Part shown: positions 39,261 to 51,610 of the stretch, piece after piece | How positions within the stretch are numbered: the first letter of the stretch is position 1 | Layout of the letters: each line of letters starts with the position of its first letter | Origin: Pantoea sp. AS-PWVM4 | GTDB taxonomy: Bacteria > Pseudomonadota > Gammaproteobacteria > Enterobacterales > Enterobacteriaceae | Reading direction: 5' to 3' | NCBI RefSeq assembly: GCF_000468095.1 | Contig: NZ_ASZC01000005.1 | Span: forward strand, 222,717-286,716 | DNA length: 64,000 bases | Position numbers and translations under genes: made by a program | Notes under the pieces: model-generated | What the model saw: only the letters and a program-made list of their open reading frames with translations | What the model was told of the DNA's origin: nothing | The model's database searches: none

Positions 39261-42200
39261 TCACTTCTTGTCGTTTTCGCGCGGTTTGCGTAGCACTTCA
39301 TTGATTTCCGGCTTATCCAGAGGGCCGCTGATGTGGTAACGCAATAGCGAAATTTTACTCCACAGTGGTCCCAGCACTTTACTGGCGGCAAATACCGCCG
39401 CGCCGACCACCGGGTTGATCACAAACGCGGTTGCGACGCCCACGGAGGCAGAGATCTCGGGTGCCACCACCGCTTCCATATCAATCTCGCGTTTCACCAG
39501 GTCCACTTTACCCTGCATGGCGATATCCGCTTCAAGACCATCCACCAGCAAGTTATCGGTATGCATCACGCCATTTTCAATCCATGCGGTGCCGTTGATC
39601 GAGTCAAAAAAGAAGCCCTGACTGAAGGTGTCGCTGAAATCAAAACGCAACTTACGCAGTAACGCATCAAAACTCATCAAACGCAGCAACTGTCCGGCAC
39701 GGCCGGTATTCACATCGGCGATTTGACCTTTACCAAAATGGGATTTCAGCGTGCCACTCAGCGTCGGCTCTGAAGGTTGCCACGGCGCAGAACGCCAGTG
39801 CAAATCGTAGTCGACTTTAAAAGGCGCATCACGCAGCGGGGTGTTCACGCCAAACCAGTTGGTGGCATCGTTAATGTTTTTGCCACTCAGCGTCCCTTTC
39901 AGAGAAGTACGCTGCTCACCCGGTTTATTCACCCACTCACCATTGATACTCAGCTTCGAGCTACCGGTGTCCACCGAACCGTTAGTAAGTGCTAACGTAT
40001 CGCCACGCGGTTGCAGCAGCGCCTGCATATGGCCAAATTTCTGCCCGCGCAGCCAGCACTCCTGGCAGCGCAATTGCAGGGCTGGCCAGCCAGAGAAGTT
40101 AATTGTGGTGTTGTCACTGAAAGGTGATGATGTTTCACCCTCTTTTCCTGCCCATTCCGGATTGTAATAGAGGTAACTCAGCGCCAGCTGCCACGGAGCA
40201 TTTTGCGCAGTCACCAGACTACCGCGTGCTTCGCGGCTATCCAACTGTACCTGAGTGTTACCGGTCGGCCCCTGAGTCACCGTCGCATTGACATCATGCC
40301 ACTGCTGGCCCGCCAGGGTCAGCGCCGGTGTATGCAACGTGACATCACCCGGCAGCAACGCACCACCGACACTGGTTTCCCCCTGCGCATTGCGCGAACC
40401 ACCGGTGCCTGCCAGCAATCCCATCCAGGCTTCACCGTTAATTTCCGGCAAATTCAGCACCATGCCGCGATTTTCCGGCAGCTTCGGCGTGGTTTTTGTA
40501 TCATTGAGCCAGATACCACGATCGACCCGCAATTGAGGTTCCAGCAGCCAGCGGCTGTTAAAGCGATGATTTCCCAGCACGCTACCACTCAGTTCGAATC
40601 CGTTGAGATTACCATTGGCGGAGATTGTCACCGGCATCGCCGCTCCCGCTTTCTTATCCAGCGGAGCAGGTAAGTGACTGCTTACATCTTTGCCATCACC
40701 ACTCAGATCAACCTTGTAGCTGGCCCCACCTTTATGCGGCAGAGTGATGTCGACATTCCCCTGCCACGCCAGGTTGCCGCTTAATTGGCTGGTGACTGTC
40801 GCGGGCAGCATCTTCAGCTTCGCCAGCTGCCAGTCGCCCAGCAGCTTAACGTTGACGCCAAAGTTGTCCGGGTTCTCCTGGGTACTGAAGCTGACGCCCA
40901 CCGGCTGCCCGAACCAGTTCGCCTGCATCTCCTCGCTTTCCAGGTTGCCATTGTTATAACGGAAGCGCCCGGTCAGGTTGTTCAGCGTGGTATTCAACGG
41001 TTTGATGTGCAAGCTGTTATTGTTCATCACCACATTACCGCTGGCATGAACCAGCTCGCCATCCAGCGGGATGTCGAGATTGAGATGGCCGCGGGTGTTG
41101 CCTTTAATCTGCAATTGTTGCAGGGCGGCCCCCAGCGTCGGTTTGAGCGGCGTTTGCTCGAAATAATCGGCAATCTGCTTGCCCTCACCACTCAGATCGC
41201 CGTCAATAATCAGCTTCTCTTTCAGGTAATCCGGGATGATCGCGCTGATATTGCGGGCGTCCACCTCTCCCAGTTTCGCCTGTTCGGCCTTCATCCACAG
41301 GCCGTCATTGACGAAGTCGAGGTCAATGTCGAGATTATTGATTGCCGGCCAGCCGGGCTGGAATTGATAGGTAGCCTGACGTAACGGCACCCACACTTCA
41401 AACATGCCGTCGTTATGCTTAAACGGGAAGAGTGTCGGATCGCCGGCAAACAGCAAGGTGGCGTTATCCACCTGACCGCCTTTAATGGCATCGCTGAGAT
41501 AGTGGGTCAGGCCGTGGCCCATCAGCGGTTCCGGGAAATAACGCCAGGCATCACCGGCATCGGTAACACGAATACCCGCCAGGATATCGAGACGCGGGGC
41601 TTTGCCGAGATTTTGCTGGTAAAGAAAATCCCCGCGCGCCCATAGCGAACGCGCCTTCACGTCCAGTTGATGGCCATCCAGGGTCAGGCCATTGCCATCA
41701 TGTCGCCAGTTAAGCTTGCCGGTAACCTGCTGAATTTGTAGCGGAGCCTGGAACATGTCGCCGTAGGGCACTTCTGCCTGCCCCATCGCTACATCCAGCA
41801 TGCCATTACTCAGGCTACCGCTGGCGCTGCCGCTCAGATTGCTGATGCCCGGTAACAGCTCCCAGTGCTGCCAGCTTAAATCTCGCCATTTGGCCTGAAG
41901 GCGGGTTTGCTCCGGCTGCTGCAACGGAATATCCAGCGCCAGCGCTTCAATCTGCCCCTGCGGCTGTAGCGCCCGCCAGTTATCAAACATCGCCGGAGAG
42001 AGGGGCTGGAACAGCGGCACCAGCGGTGCCAGACGTTGCAGATCCAGTTGGGTGGCACGCACGCGGATTTCCGGCGCGTTATTCGCCCCAAGCAACTGTT
42101 TATCTTCCGGTCTCCACAGCAGCGAGAAATGTCCCGGTGCCCAGGCGACACCATCGGTGCTGAGACGGGTTTGTGGTACGGACAGCATCCAGCCATTCTG

Positions 42201-43076
42201 GAAGCGCGACAGATGGGCCGTTAAGCCGTCCACCTGCAACTGATGATCGCCCTGATCGCCACGCCAGCGCGCCCCGCCCTGACGTAACAGCAAATCGCCA
42301 GCATAGACATCGCCATCACGCAGGTTGACCCACGCAGCAAGGCTGAAACGTGCACTTTCGAGGCTGGTGTTATCACGCAGCCAGCGGCCAATCCACGGAC
42401 GCACATCCACGTCATCCGCCTGCATCCAGATACGCCCGGTATCCAGCAAGCCATTATTATCGCTGAGGTCAAGACGTACCTGTACCACGCCATGCTGCCC
42501 GGTAAAACTGGACAGGCTCACTTCCCCTTCCGCACGGTGGCGCGTTTTTTCGTTCAACCAGGTCAGGCGAGGGATCGCCAGCTCGGCGTGTTGTCCGGAG
42601 GGCGTGAGAAAACGGATACTGCTGTCACGCAGGTCGAAGTGGTCAAACTGCCGCAGGAAAAGTTCGTTGATTTGCGTGGGTTTGAAGCTGTTTTTCTGTT
42701 CATCGCTGGTCAGGAGTTGGCGATTGAGTTCAAGGCGCATCTGCCAGAAGGTGAGATCACGAAACTGCCAGCGCCCCTGAAGCAACGACTGCCAGATATT
42801 CAGCGCCAGGTTGACCCGACCAATATGCATTTGCCCCTGATCTTTCAGGGCAATGTGCAGATCGCGGATCTGTAACGTGGGGCCGAAGTTTTCCCACCGG
42901 CCCTGCAACTCACTGGCCTGTACCGGCACGCCAGTGACGCGCGATACGGCTTGCAAAATGTCGCTGCGGTAGCTGTTGAGATGCGGCATGACGAGGCGCA
43001 GCCCGCTGACCAGCAGCGCCACAATAACGATGATTGTGGCGAGCAGCAGTAACAAAATCCTCGGCAACCGCCTCAC
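39261..43076 (-). CDS. yhdP: AsmA-like envelope phospholipid-transport protein YhdP
   Basis: This 1271-residue protein (E. coli YhdP 1266) is one of three AsmA-like proteins (TamB, YdbH, YhdP) thought to bridge the periplasm and carry phospholipids to the outer membrane. One N-terminal membrane anchor (about 6-28) is followed by a very long repetitive beta-rich region with a hydrophobic groove. A C-terminal DUF3971/AsmA2 region contains VDYDLHWRSAPWQPSEP and FGKGQIADVNTGRAGQLL. The end is basic and charged. It lies between rng and tldD as in E. coli. Confidence 0.94.
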   Translation of the reverse strand: MRRLPRILLLLLATIIVIVALLVSGLRLVMPHLNSYRSDILQAVSRVTGVPVQASELQGRWENFGPTLQIRDLHIALKDQGQMHIGRVNLALNIWQSLLQGRWQFRDLTFWQMRLELNRQLLTSDEQKNSFKPTQINELFLRQFDHFDLRDSSIRFLTPSGQHAELAIPRLTWLNEKTRHRAEGEVSLSSFTGQHGVVQVRLDLSDNNGLLDTGRIWMQADDVDVRPWIGRWLRDNTSLESARFSLAAWVNLRDGDVYAGDLLLRQGGARWRGDQGDHQLQVDGLTAHLSRFQNGWMLSVPQTRLSTDGVAWAPGHFSLLWRPEDKQLLGANNAPEIRVRATQLDLQRLAPLVPLFQPLSPAMFDNWRALQPQGQIEALALDIPLQQPEQTRLQAKWRDLSWQHWELLPGISNLSGSASGSLSNGMLDVAMGQAEVPYGDMFQAPLQIQQVTGKLNWRHDGNGLTLDGHQLDVKARSLWARGDFLYQQNLGKAPRLDILAGIRVTDAGDAWRYFPEPLMGHGLTHYLSDAIKGGQVDNATLLFAGDPTLFPFKHNDGMFEVWVPLRQATYQFQPGWPAINNLDIDLDFVNDGLWMKAEQAKLGEVDARNISAIIPDYLKEKLIIDGDLSGEGKQIADYFEQTPLKPTLGAALQQLQIKGNTRGHLNLDIPLDGELVHASGNVVMNNNSLHIKPLNTTLNNLTGRFRYNNGNLESEEMQANWFGQPVGVSFSTQENPDNFGVNVKLLGDWQLAKLKMLPATVTSQLSGNLAWQGNVDITLPHKGGASYKVDLSGDGKDVSSHLPAPLDKKAGAAMPVTISANGNLNGFELSGSVLGNHRFNSRWLLEPQLRVDRGIWLNDTKTTPKLPENRGMVLNLPEINGEAWMGLLAGTGGSRNAQGETSVGGALLPGDVTLHTPALTLAGQQWHDVNATVTQGPTGNTQVQLDSREARGSLVTAQNAPWQLALSYLYYNPEWAGKEGETSSPFSDNTTINFSGWPALQLRCQECWLRGQKFGHMQALLQPRGDTLALTNGSVDTGSSKLSINGEWVNKPGEQRTSLKGTLSGKNINDATNWFGVNTPLRDAPFKVDYDLHWRSAPWQPSEPTLSGTLKSHFGKGQIADVNTGRAGQLLRLMSFDALLRKLRFDFSDTFSQGFFFDSINGTAWIENGVMHTDNLLVDGLEADIAMQGKVDLVKREIDMEAVVAPEISASVGVATAFVINPVVGAAVFAASKVLGPLWSKISLLRYHISGPLDKPEINEVLRKPRENDKK

Positions 43077-43242
43077 ACACCTCTCCTTGTCTTCCGCCGG
43101 ATTACGGATCGATACCTCTCATGCCCTGACCGTTATCAGTGCGGAACAATCGGGACGAAAGCGCATGTTAACCCAAAAAAGGGGGTATTTTTAGCCCGAT
43201 TCCATGACAAAACGTCGTGCAAGGCCAGCATTAACAAGAAAA

Positions 43243-44712
43243 TTACATCATCACAACGTCAAACTGCTCCTGCGTGTAGAGCGGCTCAACATGGACTTTC
43301 ACCTGTTTGCCGACGAAGATCTCAACTTCGGCTAACGCATGTGATTCATCGCTCTTCAGCGCTTCCCCCACCGCCGGTGACACGTACACCAGGAAACGGT
43401 CTGAATCGTAGGCATGGTGGACACGCACGATCTCACGCATGATCTCGTAGCAAACAGTTTCCACCGTTTTCAGCGTGCCGCGTCCTTTGCACACCGGACA
43501 ATCAGCACACAGCACATGCTCGATACTTTCGCGCGTGCGTTTGCGGGTCATCTCAACCAGCCCAAGCGCCGAGAAACCGTTGATCCCGGTTTTAACCCGA
43601 TCTTTACTCAACGCGCTTTCCAGCGAATGCAACACCCGGCGGCGATGGTCATCGTTACTCATATCGATGAAATCGATGATGATAATGCCGCCAAGATTGC
43701 GCAACCGTAGCTGACGAGCAATTGCCTGTGTCGCTTCGATATTGGTGTTGAAAATGGTTTCGTCCAGATTGCGATGGCCAACAAACGCACCGGTATTGAT
43801 GTCGATGGTGGTCATGGCTTCGGTTTGATCGATGATCAGATAACCGCCGGACTTCAATTCAACTTTGCGATCAAGCGAACGCTGGATCTCATTCTCCACA
43901 TCGTAGAGATCAAAGATGGGTTGCTTGCCACTATACAGCTCCAGCTTGCTGGCCATCTCCGGGATATATTCACCGGTGAATTCCACCAGCAGATCGCAGG
44001 TCAGACGCGAGTCTACGCGGATGCGGTCCAACGCGGCCCCGGCGAAATCTCGCAACACACGCTGCGCCAGCGCCAGTTCGCCATACAGCAGGCAACGGGT
44101 CTGGTTACGCTTTTTGCGTTCACTGACTTTGGTCCACAAACGCTTGAGGAATGCAGCATCCTGCGCCAACTCCTCCTCGCCAATGCCTTCAGCAGCAGTA
44201 CGGATGATAAAGCCACCAAGATCATCACAATAGGCGGCCACCACCGCTTTCAGGCGTTCGCGCTCCGCTTCGCTTTCAATACGCTGAGAAACGCCAACGT
44301 GTGAGGCTCCCGGCATAAATACCAGATAACGCGATGGCAGGGTAATGTCGGTGGTCAGGCGTGCACCTTTGGTGCCAAGCGGATCTTTGACCACCTGCAC
44401 CATCAGGTCCTGCCCCTGACGCACCAGTTCGGCAATATCGCGTACGCTGAAATTCTTCTGCTCATCACCGGCAACACATTCGGTATGCGGCATGATATCG
44501 GAAGCGTGCAGAAAGGCAGCCTTATCAAGGCCAATGTCGACAAACGCCGCCTGCATGCCGGGTAGCACACGGCTGACGCGTCCTTTATAGATGTTGCCCA
44601 CAATGCCACGGCGCGCTTCGCGCTCGATGTGGATTTCCTGCAAAATGCCGCCATCAATATAGGCGACGCGCGTTTCAGAGGGTGTCACATTTACCAGCAG
44701 TTCAGCCGTCAT
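43243..44712 (-). CDS. rng: Ribonuclease G
   Basis: This 489-residue endoribonuclease of the RNase E/G family (E. coli 489) matures the 16S rRNA 5' end and degrades some mRNAs. An S1 domain (about 38-125) has [21 protein letters not shown] (S1 strand, about residues 40-60). The DNase I-like catalytic core has DLLVEFTGE and the metal ligands in [12 protein letters not shown] and IIDFIDM. The zinc-link CPVCKGRG is present. Unlike RNase E it has no C-terminal scaffold. Its start overlaps maf by 11 nt. Confidence 0.96.
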   Translation of the reverse strand: MTAELLVNVTPSETRVAYIDGGILQEIHIEREARRGIVGNIYKGRVSRVLPGMQAAFVDIGLDKAAFLHASDIMPHTECVAGDEQKNFSVRDIAELVRQGQDLMVQVVKDPLGTKGARLTTDITLPSRYLVFMPGASHVGVSQRIESEAERERLKAVVAAYCDDLGGFIIRTAAEGIGEEELAQDAAFLKRLWTKVSERKKRNQTRCLLYGELALAQRVLRDFAGAALDRIRVDSRLTCDLLVEFTGEYIPEMASKLELYSGKQPIFDLYDVENEIQRSLDRKVELKSGGYLIIDQTEAMTTIDINTGAFVGHRNLDETIFNTNIEATQAIARQLRLRNLGGIIIIDFIDMSNDDHRRRVLHSLESALSKDRVKTGINGFSALGLVEMTRKRTRESIEHVLCADCPVCKGRGTLKTVETVCYEIMREIVRVHHAYDSDRFLVYVSPAVGEALKSDESHALAEVEIFVGKQVKVHVEPLYTQEQFDVVMM

Positions 44713-45295
44713 CTTGTCCCCTTAGCGCACGCAGCGACTGGAAATTGCTGAGCAACTCTCCGGTCTCAACCAGCGGTAAACCCACCACTGCGTGATAGCT
44801 TCCATTAATTTTGCGGACAAAGTTTCCGCCAATGCCCTGTATCCCGTAAGCGCCGGCTTTATCCATCGGTTCGCCACTGGCGATATAGTGCGCAATTTCT
44901 TCTGCCGTGATCTTGCGGAAAGTCACGTCTGTAACAACCAGGCAATCCAGCTGTCGCTGACGATCGGCCAACGCCACTGCGGTCATAACCTGATGTGTCT
45001 GCCCGGAAAGCTTACTCAGCATGTGCTGAGCATGGTCGGCATCGCGTGGTTTTTCCAGCACTTCGCCATTCAAAACCACGATGGTGTCAGCACCCAGTAC
45101 CGGCAGATCCTGCGGGGCAACCTTCACACCAGCCGAAGCTTTATCACGCGCCAGACGGCAGACATAGGCTTCAGCAGCCTCTTCAGGCTGACGCTGCTCT
45201 TCCACATCCGTGATCAGACGTTCAAATTGCAGGCCAAGCTGCGTCAACAGCTCACGTCGACGCGGTGAACCGGAAGCCAGGTACAGGGTTATCAT
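44702..45295 (-). CDS. maf: Maf/YhdE nucleoside-triphosphate pyrophosphatase
   Basis: This 197-residue Maf-family enzyme (E. coli YhdE 197) hydrolyses dTTP, UTP and modified pyrimidine triphosphates, probably to sanitise the pool or restrain septation. The N-terminal signature [12 protein letters not shown] and the later GADTIVV and [10 protein letters not shown] motifs are present. It lies 8 nt after mreD and overlaps rng, in the conserved mreBCD-maf-rng order. Confidence 0.95.
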   Translation of the reverse strand: MITLYLASGSPRRRELLTQLGLQFERLITDVEEQRQPEEAAEAYVCRLARDKASAGVKVAPQDLPVLGADTIVVLNGEVLEKPRDADHAQHMLSKLSGQTHQVMTAVALADRQRQLDCLVVTDVTFRKITAEEIAHYIASGEPMDKAGAYGIQGIGGNFVRKINGSYHAVVGLPLVETGELLSNFQSLRALRGQDDG

Positions 45296-45303
45296 AGTTT
45301 TCC

Positions 45304-45792
45304 TTACTGAACAGCGAACTGACGGCGAATCTTTCTCATTAATAAGAATAGCCAGGGCCAGAGAATGCCGTCGACAACGCTACTCCAGAAGATTTCCGGA
45401 CGAAAGGAGACATTGATCACCAAAAATTCCGCCCAGAAAACAATAACATCCACCGCCAGCGATAGCACCATAACCATTAATGCCTGCTGCCACAACGCTA
45501 AGTTACGGAAAAGCTGGAATTTAAAGGCTACCAGATAGGCGATAATACTCAACGCCAGCGCACGTACGCCCAGCGTTGAGCCTGCCACCAGGTCCATGAT
45601 GGCACCCAGCACAAAGCCAGTACCCACATTCACCCGATGTGGCAGCGCCAGTACCCAATAGATCAGGATCAGCAACAACCATGATGGCCGGAACATATAG
45701 ATTTGTTCGGGCCAGGGCATGATTTGCAGGATAAGGGCAATCAGAAAGGACAGCCAGATAACCCATCGGCCCTGGCTGCGATAGCTACTCAA
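45304..45792 (-). CDS. mreD: Rod-shape-determining protein MreD
   Basis: This 162-residue inner-membrane protein (E. coli 162) has five to six membrane helices. It is part of the elongasome with MreB, MreC, RodA, PBP2 and RodZ. It overlaps mreC by 4 nt, which implies coupled translation. Confidence 0.95.
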   Translation of the reverse strand: MSSYRSQGRWVIWLSFLIALILQIMPWPEQIYMFRPSWLLLILIYWVLALPHRVNVGTGFVLGAIMDLVAGSTLGVRALALSIIAYLVAFKFQLFRNLALWQQALMVMVLSLAVDVIVFWAEFLVINVSFRPEIFWSSVVDGILWPWLFLLMRKIRRQFAVQ

Positions 45793-46814
45793 GGCTGGCC
45801 TCCACGCGAGTTCGCCGGTGTTACCTGCGAACTACTGCCACTATTGGCAGGTGCGGGTGGTCCCATTTGTTGACTGGCTGGTGCAGGTGGCCCCATTTCA
45901 CCGGCGGGCGGTAACACCTGCGGCATCATCTGCATTAAACGTTCATTAGCGACACGATGCACTTCATCCGGCGCCATTGGCATATCGCCGTTACGATCGG
46001 CACCCCACAGCAGCAGCAGATAGCGCAGACGCTGTAAGCCCGCCGTTGGATGGGCCTGGATAATGGTGTACGCACGCTGCGTATCCACTTTCACCGATGA
46101 CACCACACCCACCGGATAACCTTCCGGGAAGCGACCACCCAAGCCCGAGGTCACCAGCACATCACCCACACGAATGTCGATGTTGCCCGGTAAATGTTCG
46201 AGTTGCAGGTCTTCATTACAGCCGTTACCGGCCGCAATCACGCGGATATCATTACGCAGCACCTGAATAGGCAGCGCATGGGAAGCATCACAGATCAGCA
46301 GCACACGGCTGGTCACCTGACCTACCGCCACCACCTGTCCGACAACACCTTTATCGCTGATCACCGGCTGGCCTTCGTAAACGCCGTTTACGCTGCCCTT
46401 GTCGATAACCACCTGATCGGTGTAGGGATCGGTGCCAGTGGAGATCACCTGCGTCACCATTTTGTGTTCATCCTGACGCAGCGGTGAGCCAAGCAGCTCG
46501 CGCAGACGCGCGTTTTCCTGCTTGTATTGCCCCAGCATGAGCAGGTCGCTGTTCTTCAGGAAGAGTTCACGGCGCAGCGCTTTGTTTTCCTGCTCCAACT
46601 GCTGGCGAGATGCCAGCGTGGCAGAGACGCCGTCAAGCAGCTCTCTTGGCCCGTTTGCCAGGAAGTAAAAGGGACTGACCGAGGTGTCCAGGTAGTTGCG
46701 GATCTGGGAAAAAGAGCCCACGCGACTATCAGCGATAATAATCGCGATCGCCACAATGACTGCCAGAAAAAGGCGCAACTGCAGGGATGGCCCCCTGCTA
46801 AAAATCGGCTTCAT
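45789..46814 (-). CDS. mreC: Rod-shape-determining protein MreC
   Basis: This 341-residue bitopic protein (E. coli 367) links cytoplasmic MreB to the periplasmic wall synthases. An N-terminal basic stretch and a membrane helix (about 10-29) are followed by a coiled coil (about 65-110), two beta-barrel domains (about 115-270) and a disordered Pro/Met/Gln/Ser tail. The tail contains MGPPAPA twice (about residues 308-325). A 195-nt gap separates it from mreB. Confidence 0.95.
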   Translation of the reverse strand: MKPIFSRGPSLQLRLFLAVIVAIAIIIADSRVGSFSQIRNYLDTSVSPFYFLANGPRELLDGVSATLASRQQLEQENKALRRELFLKNSDLLMLGQYKQENARLRELLGSPLRQDEHKMVTQVISTGTDPYTDQVVIDKGSVNGVYEGQPVISDKGVVGQVVAVGQVTSRVLLICDASHALPIQVLRNDIRVIAAGNGCNEDLQLEHLPGNIDIRVGDVLVTSGLGGRFPEGYPVGVVSSVKVDTQRAYTIIQAHPTAGLQRLRYLLLLWGADRNGDMPMAPDEVHRVANERLMQMMPQVLPPAGEMGPPAPASQQMGPPAPANSGSSSQVTPANSRGGQP

Positions 46815-47009
46815 AAAATCTGCGTGTTCCTCGACATCAGGGAAGAAGCGCGGGTGTTAAGACCTGCGCCTCCATGGCTGGACGCATCATAGTCATATCC
46901 CCTTTCTTCAAATTGCAGGTACGCTGATTACATGCGCTCCCACAGCCTGAATAAGGGGTCAGGCGCTAATTCCCTGCGCAATTTGACCAGGGTCACAGCC
47001 GATGAGGAT

Positions 47010-48363
<1,354 letters not shown>

Positions 48364-50310
48364 CTATATCCGGTAACGTTGCGAATGCTTTTTCACGTTA
48401 CTGTTTACCGGCAGCGACGGCGCAAAGAAATCGCCCTGCCCGCCGGATACGCCAAGCCCCGCCAGCGTTTGCCACTCCGCACGCGTACGTACGCCAGCCG
48501 CAAATACCTTAGTCGGCGTGGACTTACACACCTCCAACAGGCTTTGCACAAAAAGCTGATTTTCCGTGCGTCGTTCAATATTGCGCACCAGACCGGGGTC
48601 CAGTTTGATTAACTCAACGGGAAATTGCTTGATGTAGGCGCTGCTTACTACCGTTAACCCCGCCTGGTTGACGGCGATGCGACAACCAAACGCACTGAGC
48701 ATTTTGAAAACCGGCACTAAACGGTTGATGTGTTGACAAACATCCGCCTCGGCAAGTTCAAATAAAAAGCGTTTTCTTTGCGATTTACTGCACTGGAGTA
48801 AAAGTTTTTGCAACCAGCGCTGAAAAGAACGCTGTACCAGTGAATCAATATTCACCGGCAACGCCAGCGTTTCATCGGGCCACACCTCTGATAACGCAGC
48901 GATACGGGTCACCATCTGACGGTCCCAGCTTTCAGCCATGCCCAGTTGCTGTACCAACGGCATGAACTCCGCCGACACCACTTCTTTATCACCATCAAAG
49001 ACGCGAGCCAGCATTTCACGGTGATGGACTTTACCGTCCAACAACACGGCGGGCTTCTGATACAAACGTGGTCCACCACGGCTCTGGGTGTTCTCCAGCA
49101 AGGTGCGCCAGCGCACGCTGCCACGTCCCATCTCAAGAGGGTTGCCCTCGCCAATTGACCAGCTGTTCCCCCCTTGCAACGCCGCACGACGGGTCGCCAT
49201 TTCAACATTTTCCATCACCTGCGGCACGCTTTGCCCACTGCGCCAGGCGCTGATACCAATATGGATGAGATCATCGCGATCCAGCATGCGCATCGGTGGC
49301 AATGAATCCACCGCATTGATCAGTTGATCGGCAATACTGTTTGCTTCTTTCAGGGTGCGATGCGGCAGCAGCACCGCGAAGTCGCTGCGGAAATAGCGCG
49401 CCAGCAAGGCGCCAGGATAACGCAGCACAAAGGTCGACAACATGTTAATCAGGTCAAAAAGATACTCTTCAGCCAGTGCCGGACCGAGGGTTTCATGATG
49501 CGTTTCGAGATCGGGCAAACGTACCATCATCACCACGCCATGCGTGCCGACATCTTCCTGATCTTCTAACAGGGTCGCCAGTTGGTTGTCGAAGAACAAT
49601 CGATTATTCAGACCGGTACGGGAATCCTGCGCGGCAAAGGTGCGAATTAAAGTGTCGATACGCAGTCGCTGTTCGCCTGCTTCGCGTAAATCATGTAGCA
49701 GCAGATCAATGGCGTGGCTGGCTTTGGGCGGCCATTCCGGCGCCTCTCCAACGCGCGACTGACGATCGCCCGCCAGAATACGTTCCGAGCGCGCTTCCAA
49801 CCGCTCCATATTGCGCCAGTGACGGTTCAGCCAGCGATGCGTCATCACCAACAGCGAGGCCATGATCAGCACCACGCTAAAAATAACGATCAAGGTGTAG
49901 GCACCCGTGAAGGAACGAAACCAGGTTTTGGCCGGGTCCAGTACCACAACGCGCAGCGACAGACCGGATGAGTGCACCAGCGGCAGATCAAACTGAATAA
50001 AGCGGTTTGGCTCATCCTCCAGCATCGGGTTTTCATGGCGAGCCAGGCGAAACAACGTGCGGTCACCGCTGTGTAATTCGAGTTGTTCAGCATTGATAAC
50101 CGGCATCAGACGCGTCAGCCATTGCGTCAGATCCTGGGGCGACTGGGTGAGCAGGGCTTTGTCGACTTCGGTAGCCAGCGTTTGTACGCGGGTTTCAACG
50201 CGCTGCTGTGATAGCCAGATAAAACTAAAAGCGCAGCCGACCAGCATCAGTAACATCGCCAGTAAGCTTAATAATGTAATAAACGCAGAAAACTTCGTGG
50301 TTAATCGCAT
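48364..50310 (-). CDS. csrD: RNase E specificity factor CsrD
   Basis: This 648-residue membrane protein (E. coli CsrD 646) promotes RNase E-dependent decay of the CsrB and CsrC small RNAs and so frees CsrA. Two membrane helices (about 11-33 and 137-157) flank a periplasmic domain. A HAMP-like linker, a degenerate GGDEF domain (RSDF in place of GGDEF) and a degenerate EAL domain (ELAEADV) follow, so c-di-GMP synthesis or hydrolysis is not expected. I chose the ATG at 50310 giving MRLTTKFSAF as in E. coli; the frame extends 50 codons further without homology. Confidence 0.95.
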   Translation of the reverse strand: MRLTTKFSAFITLLSLLAMLLMLVGCAFSFIWLSQQRVETRVQTLATEVDKALLTQSPQDLTQWLTRLMPVINAEQLELHSGDRTLFRLARHENPMLEDEPNRFIQFDLPLVHSSGLSLRVVVLDPAKTWFRSFTGAYTLIVIFSVVLIMASLLVMTHRWLNRHWRNMERLEARSERILAGDRQSRVGEAPEWPPKASHAIDLLLHDLREAGEQRLRIDTLIRTFAAQDSRTGLNNRLFFDNQLATLLEDQEDVGTHGVVMMVRLPDLETHHETLGPALAEEYLFDLINMLSTFVLRYPGALLARYFRSDFAVLLPHRTLKEANSIADQLINAVDSLPPMRMLDRDDLIHIGISAWRSGQSVPQVMENVEMATRRAALQGGNSWSIGEGNPLEMGRGSVRWRTLLENTQSRGGPRLYQKPAVLLDGKVHHREMLARVFDGDKEVVSAEFMPLVQQLGMAESWDRQMVTRIAALSEVWPDETLALPVNIDSLVQRSFQRWLQKLLLQCSKSQRKRFLFELAEADVCQHINRLVPVFKMLSAFGCRIAVNQAGLTVVSSAYIKQFPVELIKLDPGLVRNIERRTENQLFVQSLLEVCKSTPTKVFAAGVRTRAEWQTLAGLGVSGGQGDFFAPSLPVNSNVKKHSQRYRI

Positions 50311-50605
50311 CCCTGTGCCTGTAATCACTGCGGTTATGAATGGAAAAGAACCGTCTGCACGAGCCTCACTGGCGCAAACCTGAGCAAAATAGCATAAATC
50401 ACCGTCTGAAACAGCGTTCCGCCGAGATCGCGGTGCAGACAAAGGCGAGTATAACGACAAACATCGTCCACCTGACTTTCACCAGATTTTTTTCGTCCTA
50501 TTCTCAAGATAAGCGCAACCAGGAAATTTCACATTTTTCCGCACTTACTGGCAGGCTGCGCAGGGTTTGATCATGCTTGCTTTATTTATGCAGCCGGAGA
50601 ATTCC

Positions 50606-51610
50606 ATGAAGACAAAGCATTCCCTTTCTGAAGCTGATGTCACGCCAGAAAGCATCTTTAATATGCAGCGTCGTCAGGTGCTGAAAGCGCTCGGATTAGG
50701 TACCGTTGCTGCCAGCCTGTCGGGCGGCGCCCAGGCCGATGTCCTGAGTTGGTTTAAAGGTAACGATCGTCCCGCAGCCCCGGCCGGTAAAGCACTGCAA
50801 TTTAGTAAACCGCCCGCCTGGCAGGCCGATTTGCCGTTAACGCCATTCGATAAAGTCGCAGGCTACAATAATTTCTACGAATTTGGCCTGGATAAGGCCG
50901 ATCCGGCGGCCAATGCCGGGACATTAAAAACCGATCCCTGGCAGTTACGTATTGAAGGTGAAGTCGCCAAACCGATCACGCTGGATATGGATGACATCTT
51001 TAAACGTTTTGCGATGGAGCAGCGGATATATCGCATGCGCTGCGTAGAGGCCTGGTCAATGGTGATCCCCTGGGTGGGATTTGAGCTGAACAAGCTGCTG
51101 AAACTGGCAGAACCCACCAGCAAAGCCCGTTTTGTTGCGTTCCAGACGTTATATGCCCCGGATCAAATGCCCGGTCAGAAAGACCGCTTTATTGGCGGTG
51201 GACTGGATTATCCCTATGTTGAGGGGCTACGTATGGATGAAGCCATGCATCCGCTCACTCTGCTCAGCACCGGCGTGTATGGCAAAGCGTTACCTCCGCA
51301 AAATGGTGCCCCAATCCGCCTGACGGTACCGTGGAAGTATGGTTTCAAAGGCATCAAGTCGATTGTCAAAATTACCCTGACGCACGATCAGCCGCCCACC
51401 ACCTGGAACCAGATCGCCGCAAATGAATATGGTTTCTATGCCAACGTTAACCCGCATGTTGACCATCCGCGCTGGTCACAAGCTACCGAGCGTTTTATCG
51501 GTCCGGGAGGTATTTTGAAGGTAGAACGGCAACCAACGCTGCTGTTTAACGGTTATGCCAAAGAGGTCGCTTCGTTGTATCACGGGCTGGATTTACGGGA
51601 GAACTATTGA
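50606..51610 (+). CDS. msrP: Periplasmic methionine sulfoxide reductase catalytic subunit MsrP
   Basis: This 334-residue molybdopterin enzyme (E. coli YedY 334) repairs oxidised Met residues of periplasmic proteins using electrons from MsrQ. A twin-arginine signal is visible with R22-R23 in [10 protein letters not shown]. The Mo-coordinating cysteine is Cys146 within [10 protein letters not shown] chose the ATG at 50606, after GGAGA, matching the E. coli start; the frame extends to 50567. In K-12 msrPQ lies elsewhere, downstream of the hprSR two-component genes, and acuI occupies this place. Confidence 0.96.
   Translation: MKTKHSLSEADVTPESIFNMQRRQVLKALGLGTVAASLSGGAQADVLSWFKGNDRPAAPAGKALQFSKPPAWQADLPLTPFDKVAGYNNFYEFGLDKADPAANAGTLKTDPWQLRIEGEVAKPITLDMDDIFKRFAMEQRIYRMRCVEAWSMVIPWVGFELNKLLKLAEPTSKARFVAFQTLYAPDQMPGQKDRFIGGGLDYPYVEGLRMDEAMHPLTLLSTGVYGKALPPQNGAPIRLTVPWKYGFKGIKSIVKITLTHDQPPTTWNQIAANEYGFYANVNPHVDHPRWSQATERFIGPGGILKVERQPTLLFNGYAKEVASLYHGLDLRENY

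Noticed and set aside
48364..50310. CsrD as an active c-di-GMP enzyme
   Set aside because: The GGDEF and EAL catalytic signatures are degenerate (RSDF and ELAEADV), as in known CsrD.
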